Assembly: GCA_024401225.1 (NCBI GenBank)
Contig: JAKSLM010000005.1
Span: 1 to 64,000, forward strand
Reading direction: 5' to 3'
Source of the DNA: Bacteroidaceae bacterium
Lineage (GTDB): Bacteria > Bacteroidota > Bacteroidia > Bacteroidales > Bacteroidaceae
Length of the DNA: 64,000 bases
In this document: piece by piece, positions 33,455 to 42,712 of the stretch
Numbering within the stretch: position 1 is the stretch's first letter
Layout of the letters: each line of letters opens with the position of its first letter
Program-made: the position numbers and the translations under genes
Notes under the pieces: model-generated
Seen by the model: only the letters and a program-made list of their open reading frames with translations
Told to the model about the DNA's origin: nothing
Database searches by the model: none

Positions 33455-35782
33455 ATGCAGAAGAATCTTGTAATTGTCGAGTCACCAGCCAAGGCTAAAA
33501 CCCTTGAAAAGTTTCTCGGCAAAGACTATAAAGTGATGTCGAGCTACGGTCATATCCGTGACCTGAAGAAGAAGGAAATGAGCATCGACCTGGATCAGTT
33601 CACACCAGTGTACGAGATTCCAGATGACAAGGCCGACGTGGTGCGCAGCCTGAAGACGCTCGCGAAGCAGGCTGAGACCGTGTGGCTGGCATCCGATGAG
33701 GACCGCGAGGGAGAGGCCATCAGCTGGCACCTGAGCCAGGTGCTCGGACTCGATCCAAGTGCGGCAAAGCGTATCGTATTTCACGAAATCACAAAGAACG
33801 CAATACTTGAGGCCATAGAGCACCCACGCACCATCGATATGGGACTGGTGAACGCGCAGCAGGCACGAAGAGTGCTGGACCGCATCGTGGGCTTCAAGCT
33901 GTCGCCTGTGCTGTGGAAGAAGCTGAAGCCAAGCCTTTCGGCAGGACGTGTGCAGAGTGTGGCAGTACGCCTCATCGTGGAGCGTGAGAAGGAGATCGAG
34001 CAGTTCAAGAGCGAGAGCTCATTCCGCGTTACAGCCCTGTTTGCCATCGATGGACAGCAGATCAAGGCTTCGCTCGGCCACTCGTTCAAGACTGAGGCTG
34101 AGGCTCGTGCCTACCTTGAGAGCCTGAAGGGCAAGAACTTCACCATAGCCGACATAGAGAAGAAGCCGGTGAAGAAGACTCCTGCCCCTCCATTCACTAC
34201 ATCTACACTCCAGCAGGAGGCCGCGAGAAAGCTCGGATTCACCGTGTCGCAGACCATGATGGTGGCTCAGCACCTGTACGAGTCGGGATTCATCACATAC
34301 ATGCGTACCGACTCCGTCAACCTCTCATCGCTCTGTGTGGGCACTACCAAGGATGAGATCCTGAAGCTGCATGGTGAGAACTATTCGCGACCACGCCAGT
34401 ACCACACAAGCTCGAAGGGAGCACAGGAGGCTCACGAGGCTATACGTCCTACCTACATCTCCAACCACGAGATAGAGGGCAACAACCAGGAGAAGCGCCT
34501 CTACGACCTCATCTGGAAGCGCACCGTGGCATGCCAGATGGCTGATGCCGAGGCCGAGAAGACAACGATCACCATTACGGCCGATGGCGACAGCACGCTA
34601 AGCTTCGTAGCTACGGGCGAGGTGATCACATTCGACGGTTTCCTCCGTGTGTACCGCGAGTCGTACGATGACGACAACGTGCAGGAGGAGAGCGACGACC
34701 TGCTCCCAGCAGTATCGGCAGGCAATGTGCTCCAGCTCGTGGATGCCACAGCTACGCAGCGCTTCACCGTACATCCGCTCCGCTACACCGAGGCTTCGCT
34801 CGTGAAGAAGATGGAGGAACTGGGCATCGGACGCCCATCAACCTATGCTCCTACCATCTCCACCATCCAGCAGCGCGAATACGTGGAGAGGGGCGACAAG
34901 AAGGGCGAGGAGGTGACCTATGCCGTACTGAAGCTCAAGGGCAACAGAATAACAACTACCGAGAAGTCGGAGGTGATAGGTCACGAGAAGGGCAAGCTTC
35001 TGCCTACTGACATCGGTACCGTAGTCAACGACTTCCTGATGAAATACTTCCCTTCGATCATCGACTACAACTTCACAGCCAAGGTGGAGAAGGAATTTGA
35101 TGAGATAGCGGAGGGCAATGCTAACTGGCGCGACATGATGCAGTCGTTCTACGATGAGTTCTCGCCAATGATCGATCAGACCATGAGCGACCGCAGCGAC
35201 CACAAGGTGGGCGAGCGTGTGCTCGGCAACGATCCGCAGAGCGGCAAGCCTGTGAGCGTGAAGATAGGCCGTTTCGGTCCGGTGGTGCAGATAGGTCTCG
35301 CTACCGATGAGGAGAAGCCACGCTTCGCCCAGCTGAAGAGGGAGCAGAGCATACAGACGCTGACCCTCGATGAGGCGCTCGAACTGTTCCGCCTGCCACG
35401 CGTGCTCGGCGAGTATGAAGGCGAGGACATGATAATAGGCACAGGCCGCTTCGGTCCTTACATCCAGCACGACGGCAAGTACGTGAGCATACCTAAGGGT
35501 GTGGATCCGCTGTCGCTTGAGATCGATGAGGCCATCAAGCTCATCAACGAGAAGCGCAAGGCTGAGCAGGCAAGCCACATCAAGACATTCGACGAGGATG
35601 CCAACCTCGAGGTGATGAACGGCCGCTTCGGCCCATACCTCAAGTGGAACGGCAGCAACTACAAGATACCTAAGTCGGTAAAGGAACCAGCGGAACTCAC
35701 ATACGAGCAATGCATGGACATCATCAACGGCCAGGGCGAATCGGCTCCGAAGAAGAGCTACAGAAGGACTAAGAAGGCATGA
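33455..35782 (+). CDS. topA: DNA topoisomerase I (type IA)
   Basis: The 775-residue enzyme relaxes negative supercoils. The TOPRIM domain is at the start (IVESPAKAKTLEKFLG, ASDEDREGEAISWHL). The active-site Tyr282 lies in GFITYMRTDSVN. The C-terminal region has three topoisomerase C-terminal repeats (GRFGPVVQIG, GRFGPYIQHDGKYVSIP, GRFGPYLKWNGSNYKIP) in place of Cys4 zinc ribbons, and a basic end. The stop overlaps the aroK ATG (ATGA). Confidence 0.97.
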   Translation: MQKNLVIVESPAKAKTLEKFLGKDYKVMSSYGHIRDLKKKEMSIDLDQFTPVYEIPDDKADVVRSLKTLAKQAETVWLASDEDREGEAISWHLSQVLGLDPSAAKRIVFHEITKNAILEAIEHPRTIDMGLVNAQQARRVLDRIVGFKLSPVLWKKLKPSLSAGRVQSVAVRLIVEREKEIEQFKSESSFRVTALFAIDGQQIKASLGHSFKTEAEARAYLESLKGKNFTIADIEKKPVKKTPAPPFTTSTLQQEAARKLGFTVSQTMMVAQHLYESGFITYMRTDSVNLSSLCVGTTKDEILKLHGENYSRPRQYHTSSKGAQEAHEAIRPTYISNHEIEGNNQEKRLYDLIWKRTVACQMADAEAEKTTITITADGDSTLSFVATGEVITFDGFLRVYRESYDDDNVQEESDDLLPAVSAGNVLQLVDATATQRFTVHPLRYTEASLVKKMEELGIGRPSTYAPTISTIQQREYVERGDKKGEEVTYAVLKLKGNRITTTEKSEVIGHEKGKLLPTDIGTVVNDFLMKYFPSIIDYNFTAKVEKEFDEIAEGNANWRDMMQSFYDEFSPMIDQTMSDRSDHKVGERVLGNDPQSGKPVSVKIGRFGPVVQIGLATDEEKPRFAQLKREQSIQTLTLDEALELFRLPRVLGEYEGEDMIIGTGRFGPYIQHDGKYVSIPKGVDPLSLEIDEAIKLINEKRKAEQASHIKTFDEDANLEVMNGRFGPYLKWNGSNYKIPKSVKEPAELTYEQCMDIINGQGESAPKKSYRRTKKA

Positions 35783-36303
35783 AACGCATATTCCTGATTG
35801 GCTACATGGGAGCCGGAAAGACTACCATAGGCAAGGCACTCGCACGCGAGATGGGAGTGGACTTCTACGACCTCGACTGGTACATAGAGGACCGATTCCA
35901 CAAGAAGATACCCGACATCTTCGCAGAGCAGGGCGAGAGCGGATTCCGCGACATAGAGCGCAAGATGCTGCGCGAGGCGGGCGAGTTTGAGAATGTCATC
36001 ATCTCGTGCGGCGGAGGCACTCCTTGCTTTTTCGACAACATGGACTACATGAACGCGCAGGGCGAGACCGTGTACCTCAACGCCCAGCCTCGAGTGCTCA
36101 AGGAGCACCTGCTGATGGGCAAGAGCCAGCGCCCACTCATACAGGGCAAGACATCGGAGGAGCTCGATGAGTACATAGTGGAGTCGCTCAAGGTCCGCGA
36201 GCCTTTCTATTCCAAGGCAAAACATATCATCAACATAGAAGTCATTCACACCAAGGAAGAGATCATGGGCTATGCGCACCAGATCATCGAACTGACAAAA
36301 TAA
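35779..36303 (+). CDS. aroK: Shikimate kinase
   Basis: The 174-residue P-loop kinase phosphorylates shikimate at O3 in aromatic amino acid and chorismate synthesis. Walker A is GYMGAGKTT (residues 8-16); the shikimate-binding DLD (YDLDWYIE), GESGFRDIE and CGGGTP blocks are present, and the LID Arg is in SQRPL. Translation is probably coupled to topA through the ATGA overlap. Chorismate also feeds menF in this window. Confidence 0.95.
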   Translation: MKRIFLIGYMGAGKTTIGKALAREMGVDFYDLDWYIEDRFHKKIPDIFAEQGESGFRDIERKMLREAGEFENVIISCGGGTPCFFDNMDYMNAQGETVYLNAQPRVLKEHLLMGKSQRPLIQGKTSEELDEYIVESLKVREPFYSKAKHIINIEVIHTKEEIMGYAHQIIELTK

Positions 36304-36318
36304 CGAAGACCTGAAAAC

Positions 36319-38211
36319 ATGAGAAAATGGCGTATAGAAGACTCTGAGGAGTTGTACAACATCAAGGGATGGGGTGTCAACTACTTTGGCATCAACGAGA
36401 AGGGCAATGTGTACGTGAGTCCGAAGAAGAACGGTACACGCATCGACCTCAAGGAGGTGGTCGACTTCCTCTCCACCCGTCATGTTGCAGCACCTATGCT
36501 GCTGCGATTCCCTGATATCCTGGACAACCGCATCGAGAAGACTGACGAATGCTTCCGCAAGGCAAAGAAGGAGTATTCGTACAATGCGGAGCACTTCATC
36601 ATATACCCTATCAAGGTGAACCAGATGCGCCCGGTGGTTGAGGAGATCATCAGCCACGGCAAGCGCTACAACCTCGGTCTGGAGGCTGGTTCGAAGCCTG
36701 AGCTCCACGCTGTGCTTGCCACCAACATGGATAGCGACAGCCTCATAGTGTGCAACGGCCACAAGGACCAGAGCTTCATCGAGCTCGCCCTGCTGGCACA
36801 GAAGATGGGCAAGCGCGTATTTCTCGTAGTGGAGAAGATGCCTGAGCTGAAGATCATAGCCGACACGGCTGCAAAGCTCGGTGTACGTCCTAACCTTGGC
36901 ATACGCATCAAGCTGGCAAGCAGCGGTGCGGGCAAGTGGCAGGAGAGTGGGGGCGACGCATCGAAGTTCGGACTGAACAGTTCGGAGCTGCTCCTGGCGC
37001 TCAACATGCTCGACGAGATGGGCATGCGCGACTGCCTGAAGCTGATACACTTCCACATAGGTAGCCAGATCACCAAGATACGACGCATCAGCACCGCCCT
37101 CAGAGAGGCTGCCCAGTTCTATGTGCAGCTGCACCAGATGGGATTCCCAATCGAGTTTGTGGACTGCGGTGGCGGACTCGGAGTCGACTATGATGGCACT
37201 CGCTCAAGCAACCGCGAGAGTTCGGTGAACTACAGCATTCAGGAGTATGTGAACGACTGCGTATGGACGCTCGTCGATGCAGCCAACCAGAATGGCATTC
37301 CACATCCAAACATCATAACAGAAGGCGGCCGATCGCTGGCTGCCCATCACTCCGTACTCATACTCGACGTGATGGAGAGCGTGTCGGCTCCACAGATGCC
37401 GGAGGACTTCATGCCTTCGAGCGAGGACCACAAGCTCGTACACGACCTCACCGAGATATGGGACAAGCTCTCTGCACGTTCGCTCCTTGAGGACTGGCAC
37501 GATGCCGAGGATATACGCGAGGAGGCACTCGACCTGTTCCGACACGGCATCATCGACCTCAAGACCCGTGCACAGATAGAGTCGCTCTACTGGGCCATCA
37601 GCCACGAGGTGGCAGAACTGGCACACCACCAGAAGCATGTGCCTGACGAGCTTCGCAAGCTCGACAAGCAGATGTCGGACAAGTACTTCTGCAACTTCTC
37701 GCTCTTCCAGTCCATGCCCGACTCGTGGGGCATCGACCAGCTCTTCCCAATCATGCCAATATCACGCCTGAACGAAGAGCCTACACGAAGTGCGCAGCTG
37801 CAGGACATCACGTGCGACTCGGACGGTAAGATCACAGCCTATGTGAATGGAGGACAGCAGACCAGCTACCTGCCTCTCCACCCATTGAAGGTGGACGAGC
37901 ACTACTATGTGGGTGTGTTCCTCGTAGGTGCCTACCAGGAGATTCTCGGCAATATGCACAACCTGTTCGGCGACACGAATGCCGTTCACATATCGGTCAA
38001 TGATGAGGGCTACACCATCGATCAGGTGATAGACGGTGAGACTGTGGCCGATGTGCTCGAATACGTACAGTACGATCCGAAGAAGCTGGTACGCCGACTC
38101 GAGATATGGGTCAGCAAGGCTATCAAGGACGAGAAGATCACCGAGGCCGAAGGCAAGGAGTTCATCTCCAACTACCGAGCAGGCCTGTACGGATACACTT
38201 ATCTTGAATAA
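36319..38211 (+). CDS. speA: Biosynthetic arginine decarboxylase
   Basis: The 630-residue PLP enzyme of the alanine-racemase fold (group IV) makes agmatine from arginine for polyamine synthesis. PLP Lys99 lies in IIYPIKVNQ; GLEAGSKPEL, HFHIGSQI and VDCGGGLGVDYDGT form the barrel motifs; the C-terminal part has the FQSMPDSWGIDQLFPIMP segment typical of SpeA. The length is as expected. It lies 15 bp after aroK and 5 bp before menE. Confidence 0.95.
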   Translation: MRKWRIEDSEELYNIKGWGVNYFGINEKGNVYVSPKKNGTRIDLKEVVDFLSTRHVAAPMLLRFPDILDNRIEKTDECFRKAKKEYSYNAEHFIIYPIKVNQMRPVVEEIISHGKRYNLGLEAGSKPELHAVLATNMDSDSLIVCNGHKDQSFIELALLAQKMGKRVFLVVEKMPELKIIADTAAKLGVRPNLGIRIKLASSGAGKWQESGGDASKFGLNSSELLLALNMLDEMGMRDCLKLIHFHIGSQITKIRRISTALREAAQFYVQLHQMGFPIEFVDCGGGLGVDYDGTRSSNRESSVNYSIQEYVNDCVWTLVDAANQNGIPHPNIITEGGRSLAAHHSVLILDVMESVSAPQMPEDFMPSSEDHKLVHDLTEIWDKLSARSLLEDWHDAEDIREEALDLFRHGIIDLKTRAQIESLYWAISHEVAELAHHQKHVPDELRKLDKQMSDKYFCNFSLFQSMPDSWGIDQLFPIMPISRLNEEPTRSAQLQDITCDSDGKITAYVNGGQQTSYLPLHPLKVDEHYYVGVFLVGAYQEILGNMHNLFGDTNAVHISVNDEGYTIDQVIDGETVADVLEYVQYDPKKLVRRLEIWVSKAIKDEKITEAEGKEFISNYRAGLYGYTYLE

Positions 38212-38216
38212 TACTT

Positions 38217-39167
38217 ATGTCACTTGACGACTTCATATCGGATTGGCGCAATGCCAATCCGTTTTTACATGTACACACTTCGGGCTCGACTGGCAAGCCG
38301 AAGGACCTGCTTGTGGAGAAGAGCCGCATGGAGGCTTCTGCCCGTATGACGTGCCGCTTCCTGGGCCTTCACGAGGGCGACACGGCGCTCCTCTGCATGC
38401 CTCTGGACTACATAGCCGGCAAGATGATGGTGGTGCGTGCTCAGGTGCAAGGCTTGCGCCTCATAAGCGTGGAGCCATCGTCGACTCCACTCGATGGGGT
38501 CGATGAGCCGATAGACTTTGCTGCCATGGTGCCGATGCAGGTGGTGCGTTCGCTCGGCAACCCAAAGCTGAGACAGATACGCCATCTCATCATAGGAGGA
38601 GGAGCCATCGATGAGGGACTGGAGGCAGAGCTGCGTACATTTCCCAACCACGTGTGGAGTACGTACGGAATGACAGAAACCCTGTCGCACATAGCCCTGC
38701 GCCCTATCAACGGACCGGAGGCAACCCTCTGGTACACACCGATGGACGGCGTGAGCATCAGCCTGAATGCCGATGGATGCCTGGTGATCGATGCTCCGCA
38801 GGTGTGCAGCGAACGGCTCACCACTAACGACATAGCCGAGCTCAACCCTCAGGGGCAGTTCCGCATCGTGGGCCGAAGGGACAACACCATCAACACGGGC
38901 GGCATAAAGGTGCAGATAGAGGAGGTGGAGCGACTCATAGCCTCGCCACTCATCATGATAACCTCGGCACCCGACCCTGTGCTCGGGGAGACGGTGGTGA
39001 CGCTGATGGACGAGAAGGCATCGGAAGCCGATGCTGAGCGCATCCATGAAGCCATAGCACGACTACCTAAGTATTGGCAGCCTCGCCGCACGATCAAGGT
39101 GGGTACTCTGCCCCTCACGGCAACGGGCAAACCCGACCGAGCTACAGCGAAAAAGATGGCGCAGTAG
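38217..39167 (+). CDS. menE: o-Succinylbenzoate-CoA ligase (short form)
   Basis: The 316-residue member of the acyl-CoA synthetase (ANL) family has AMP-binding P-loop TSGSTGKPKD (~residues 21-30), YGMTETLSHIA, and the hinge RDNTINTGGIKVQIEEVE with the C-terminal Lys (TGKPDRATAKK). It lacks about 50-130 N-terminal residues of classical MenE, a reduction I also expect for Bacteroidetes OSB-CoA ligases. Other men genes nearby support the assignment. It closes a tight topA-aroK-speA-menE run. Confidence 0.82.
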   Translation: MSLDDFISDWRNANPFLHVHTSGSTGKPKDLLVEKSRMEASARMTCRFLGLHEGDTALLCMPLDYIAGKMMVVRAQVQGLRLISVEPSSTPLDGVDEPIDFAAMVPMQVVRSLGNPKLRQIRHLIIGGGAIDEGLEAELRTFPNHVWSTYGMTETLSHIALRPINGPEATLWYTPMDGVSISLNADGCLVIDAPQVCSERLTTNDIAELNPQGQFRIVGRRDNTINTGGIKVQIEEVERLIASPLIMITSAPDPVLGETVVTLMDEKASEADAERIHEAIARLPKYWQPRRTIKVGTLPLTATGKPDRATAKKMAQ

Positions 39168-39263
39168 GCCTTTTTTATCATGAAATGATAGGGTAGGGGG
39201 AGATATTTGTACTTTCTTGCCTGTTTTTTTGAAGAAAATTTGTAAGTGTCGCATATTTTTTTG

Positions 39264-39271
39264 TATCTTTG
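39264..39271 (+). promoter_or_regulatory. Promoter of the large secreted protein gene
   Basis: -7 element TATCTTTG with a TTTG at 39238-39241 at the right distance for the -33 element. Near-consensus, fitting strong expression. Confidence 0.75.
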
Positions 39272-39325
39272 CGCACTAAATGTTTGATACAACAACTTAA
39301 TATTAACTTTAACTTTTTAATCTTT

Positions 39326-42300
39326 ATGAAGAAATTTTACTCTCTCTTGGGAGTACTTGCCATGCTCGTTATGCCTGCATTCGCTCAGGAAGAGGATGTG
39401 ACAAAGTACATCAAGAACCCAGGATTTGATGTGGATTTGACTTGGCAGAAGGATGGCTCTACAAAGGAGATCATCGACAAGTCAAAGAACTTCTCGGCAC
39501 GTAGCCAGGGATGGCTTGCTGTGGATAGCACAGTATACGCATCAACCCTCACTACAGGCAACGGTAACTGGAAGCGTACAGACGTTGACCACTCATGGAA
39601 CGGATTCGTAGGCCAGATTGAAGGATGGACAGTTGAGACTGGTTCGCCTTACTATCCTTACGGAACAACTGCTGCTGAGTGGGTGTACTTCGGTACAGTA
39701 CCTTACGGACTCGATGCTCAGGCTGTGCCAATCGCTGACGATAACAACGGTTCGTTCCTCCTCGTTCCTGAAAAGCCAGAGTCAAACAACACAGACGAGA
39801 ACCTTGGTGCTCTCTACCTCCGCTCAGGTTGGGGTGCAAGTGCTGCATACAAGCAGGAGGTTTCACTCCCTTGTGCCGTATACCGTCTGGAATACGACAT
39901 CTACAACTACAACTACGAGAAGAGTATGGGCAACACTAAGGTAAAGAACCTCTGTAAGGTAATCTGTCGTAAGGACGTGTTTGAGGACTCACTCGGATTT
40001 GCTGCCAAGGACTGGACTAAGCACACTATCGAGTTTACTGCTACATCTGACTTCACTATCCAGTTCGGATTCCAGTCGGACGGTTCTTCCAACAACAACC
40101 CATTCCTCCTTATCGATAACATCCGACTCTACAAGATAGGTGAAGCTGACGAAGAGTCACTCCTCCAGTCAGATATCCTCGAGTACACAGAGCAGCTCCT
40201 TGCTATTGCAAACGACAGCCTTGCAGGCTTCGGCGGTCTCTGCGAGCAGATTCAGAACAAGGTGACAGACTTTGAGGATGAAGCTTACAGCGGCGACATC
40301 GAGGCTATGGAAAAGGCATCGAAGGAGGCTAAGGCATATATCGATACCGCTCTTGGATACATCGCTATTGCACAGCAGCTCAGCGACGCCATCGAAAGTG
40401 CTGCAGAACTCGTAGAGTCAAGCAACCCTTATCCAGGCATCGATGACCTCAATGCTGCATTGGAGAAGGCAATCAACACTATGGAGTCGGGCGATATCGA
40501 CGCTGTAAAGGCTGAGATCGAGGCTCTCCAGTTGGCTGTCAACAAGTACTACATGAGCCAGCAGGCTACTCCTGACAATCCAGCAGACTTCTCATTCAAC
40601 ATCGATAACCCTACATTCGTAAGCCAGGGCAGCTGGTACATCGGACAGGGTGGTGGTGACCAGCGTCTCCACACAGGTCTTACTACAAACACAGGCGATG
40701 CTATGACAGCATGGAACGCTTGGCGTAACGACCTCAACGCAGCTGACCGCTACGTATCAATCAGCCAGGATCTCACTAACCTCCCTAACGGTGTATACAC
40801 AGTAACTGCTGACATGTGTACTCAGGACGGTTGTATCACAGACCAGCACGTATTTGCTAAGGCTTCTACAGCTACAGCAGTATCGCCAGTCATGACTCTC
40901 ACAGGTTGGGATCCATACGTATGGGAGACTCTTACTACTGCTCGCGTAATCGTAGTTGATGGCAAGCTCACTATCGGTGCTATCGGTCACGGTTCGGAAA
41001 GCACTCCAAACCTCAATGGTGGTACAGATACTGACAACCGCATGGGTTGGTTCTGCGTATCTAACTTCAAGCTCAACTACCTCGGCGAGGCTACTGCAGA
41101 AGAGTATGCTGCTGCTATCCAGGCACGCATCGATGAGGCTAAGGCTTACGGTGCAAGCATGCACTTCCCAGCTGATAAGGCTGCATTCCTCGAGGTTGCT
41201 AACGCTGCCAAGGGCATTGAGGACATCGACGCTCTCAACGCTGCAATGGAAATCGCTGAGGCTTCAGAGACTGAGTACAACGGTATCATCACTGGTACTT
41301 ACGCTGGTCTCCAGGATTCAATCGCTAACTCTGCTAACTACACAGCAAATGCTAAGAAGGTTGCTCAGGTTCCAGTTAACTACATGGCTGCTTACCTCGC
41401 AAGCGCAGATGCTACTTACACAGAGGCTGCTCAGATCACTCCTATCCTCCGCTACTACCGCGACACTCTCATCCCAGCACTCATCAAGGCTGAGAACACT
41501 CAGATCTCGGACGCTACAGGTAAGTCTGCTCTCCAGGGCACTATCGATGCTGTAGTTGCTCAGCTCAACGTATACTACGACAATACTGAGGCTCTTGCTG
41601 AGTTCGTCAACCAGCTCAACTACGGTATCCAGATCGCTCAGCTCGCTGACATCGACTACAGCGCTGGCAAGGATGTGACTGCTTACGTTACCAACCCTAA
41701 CATCGACAGCGAGGCTGGTTGGACATACAACCGCCCAGTAGGTGATAAGAACTCTACTACTTCACAGGGTGTGGATGGCAACACTTCTAACCGCTACCTC
41801 GACTGCTGGCAGCCAACTGCTGGTACTACACGCTATACAGCTTACCAGACTATCAACGTGCCAAACGGAAAGTATAAGGTATCGAACATCATGCGTGCTA
41901 CAGGCGAGGGTGTTTACCTCTTCGCTTCTGACAAGGCTCCTGTAAAGGATGCTGAGGACAACCTCACTCTCGATCCTTCTGCTAAGAACGTACTCGCTGC
42001 TGCTAAGGCTTCGACTATTGCTCCTAAGTACATCTCAGGTGCAACTTCTGACTCAATCACAACCGACTTCTACGGTGAGATCTGGAAGGCTGCAGCTGAC
42101 AAGATCATGGCTAAGTTCAACATCGCTTCTGCTACTGAGAGCGCTTCTATCTACGACCTCGTAGTTGAGGCTAACAACGGTGAGAGCACTTGTCCTGACG
42201 GTATTGATGCTGCTGACTGGGCTATCTTCTCTGCACGCGGCGGTATCGGTGCTGGTTGGTTCAATAACTCGCTCGAGATCGAGGTAACAGACCACGTACT

Positions 42301-42580
42301 CACTATCGGTATCACTTGTGACTCAGTATTCACATCTCCAGTCACTACTGCTGTTCCATTCACTGGTACTTGGTTCTCTGCTGATAACTTCGTCCTCACA
42401 ATGGTCGCTCCTGGTACTAACACAGGCTGGAGCCCAGCTACTGGTGTTGAGGCTGTTGAGACTGAGGCTCAGCCATCGGCAGTATTCACACTCTCTGGTG
42501 CTCGCGTAAATGACCTCCAGAAGGGTATCAACATCATCAAGATGAGCAACGGTCAGGTTAAGAAGGTACTCGTAAAGTAA
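39326..42580 (+). CDS. Large secreted multidomain protein with C-terminal sorting-like tail
   Basis: The 1084-residue protein has a signal peptide MKKFYSLLGVLAMLVMPAFA. Three beta-sandwich-like modules start with similar sequences (KYIKNPGFDVDLTWQ; FSFNIDNPTFVSQGSW; AYVTNPNIDSEAGWTY, near residues 25, 420 and 795). Helical, FIVAR-like spacers lie between them (for example AAIQARIDEAKAYGASMHFP). The tail (FTLSGARVNDLQKGINIIKM and on) is of the Por/type IX-like kind. It may be a surface glycan-binding or adhesive protein; no catalytic motif is seen. The codon choice is strongly biased (GCT, CTC, AAG), as in highly expressed genes. The ATG at 39326 is chosen over an upstream in-frame start at 39269, which lies within the -7 element. 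Confidence 0.8.
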   Translation: MKKFYSLLGVLAMLVMPAFAQEEDVTKYIKNPGFDVDLTWQKDGSTKEIIDKSKNFSARSQGWLAVDSTVYASTLTTGNGNWKRTDVDHSWNGFVGQIEGWTVETGSPYYPYGTTAAEWVYFGTVPYGLDAQAVPIADDNNGSFLLVPEKPESNNTDENLGALYLRSGWGASAAYKQEVSLPCAVYRLEYDIYNYNYEKSMGNTKVKNLCKVICRKDVFEDSLGFAAKDWTKHTIEFTATSDFTIQFGFQSDGSSNNNPFLLIDNIRLYKIGEADEESLLQSDILEYTEQLLAIANDSLAGFGGLCEQIQNKVTDFEDEAYSGDIEAMEKASKEAKAYIDTALGYIAIAQQLSDAIESAAELVESSNPYPGIDDLNAALEKAINTMESGDIDAVKAEIEALQLAVNKYYMSQQATPDNPADFSFNIDNPTFVSQGSWYIGQGGGDQRLHTGLTTNTGDAMTAWNAWRNDLNAADRYVSISQDLTNLPNGVYTVTADMCTQDGCITDQHVFAKASTATAVSPVMTLTGWDPYVWETLTTARVIVVDGKLTIGAIGHGSESTPNLNGGTDTDNRMGWFCVSNFKLNYLGEATAEEYAAAIQARIDEAKAYGASMHFPADKAAFLEVANAAKGIEDIDALNAAMEIAEASETEYNGIITGTYAGLQDSIANSANYTANAKKVAQVPVNYMAAYLASADATYTEAAQITPILRYYRDTLIPALIKAENTQISDATGKSALQGTIDAVVAQLNVYYDNTEALAEFVNQLNYGIQIAQLADIDYSAGKDVTAYVTNPNIDSEAGWTYNRPVGDKNSTTSQGVDGNTSNRYLDCWQPTAGTTRYTAYQTINVPNGKYKVSNIMRATGEGVYLFASDKAPVKDAEDNLTLDPSAKNVLAAAKASTIAPKYISGATSDSITTDFYGEIWKAAADKIMAKFNIASATESASIYDLVVEANNGESTCPDGIDAADWAIFSARGGIGAGWFNNSLEIEVTDHVLTIGITCDSVFTSPVTTAVPFTGTWFSADNFVLTMVAPGTNTGWSPATGVEAVETEAQPSAVFTLSGARVNDLQKGINIIKMSNGQVKKVLVK

Positions 42581-42600
42581 TAATCTTTTCCGACTAAACG

Positions 42601-42657
42601 TTGGTCATAAAGACCAATTATACTATGAAGGCATCGGTTTTTCCGGTGCCTTCTTTG
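42601..42657 (+). terminator. Terminator after the large secreted protein gene
   Basis: A small hairpin TTGGTC/GACCAA (42601-42617) is followed by GAAGGCATCGG (42627-42637) paired with CCGGTGCCTTC (42643-42653) and a T-rich tail. Confidence 0.85.
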
Positions 42658-42676
42658 TTGTTTAAAGTAAAAGGTG

Positions 42677-42684
42677 TAACTTTG
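42677..42684 (+). promoter_or_regulatory. -7 promoter element of the flippase gene
   Basis: TAACTTTG, with TTTGTTG at 42654-42660 as a probable -33 element overlapping the terminator tail. Confidence 0.7.
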
Positions 42685-42712
42685 CAACGCAATTGATAAA
42701 ACAACATAGTAA

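Noticed and set aside
35758..37134. 458-residue minus-strand ORF
   Set aside because: Antisense to aroK and speA, which both have complete motifs; composition is typical of a complement reading.
39269..39325. Upstream start for the large secreted protein
   Set aside because: The start codon would overlap the -7 element, and the added residues would sit before a clear signal peptide.
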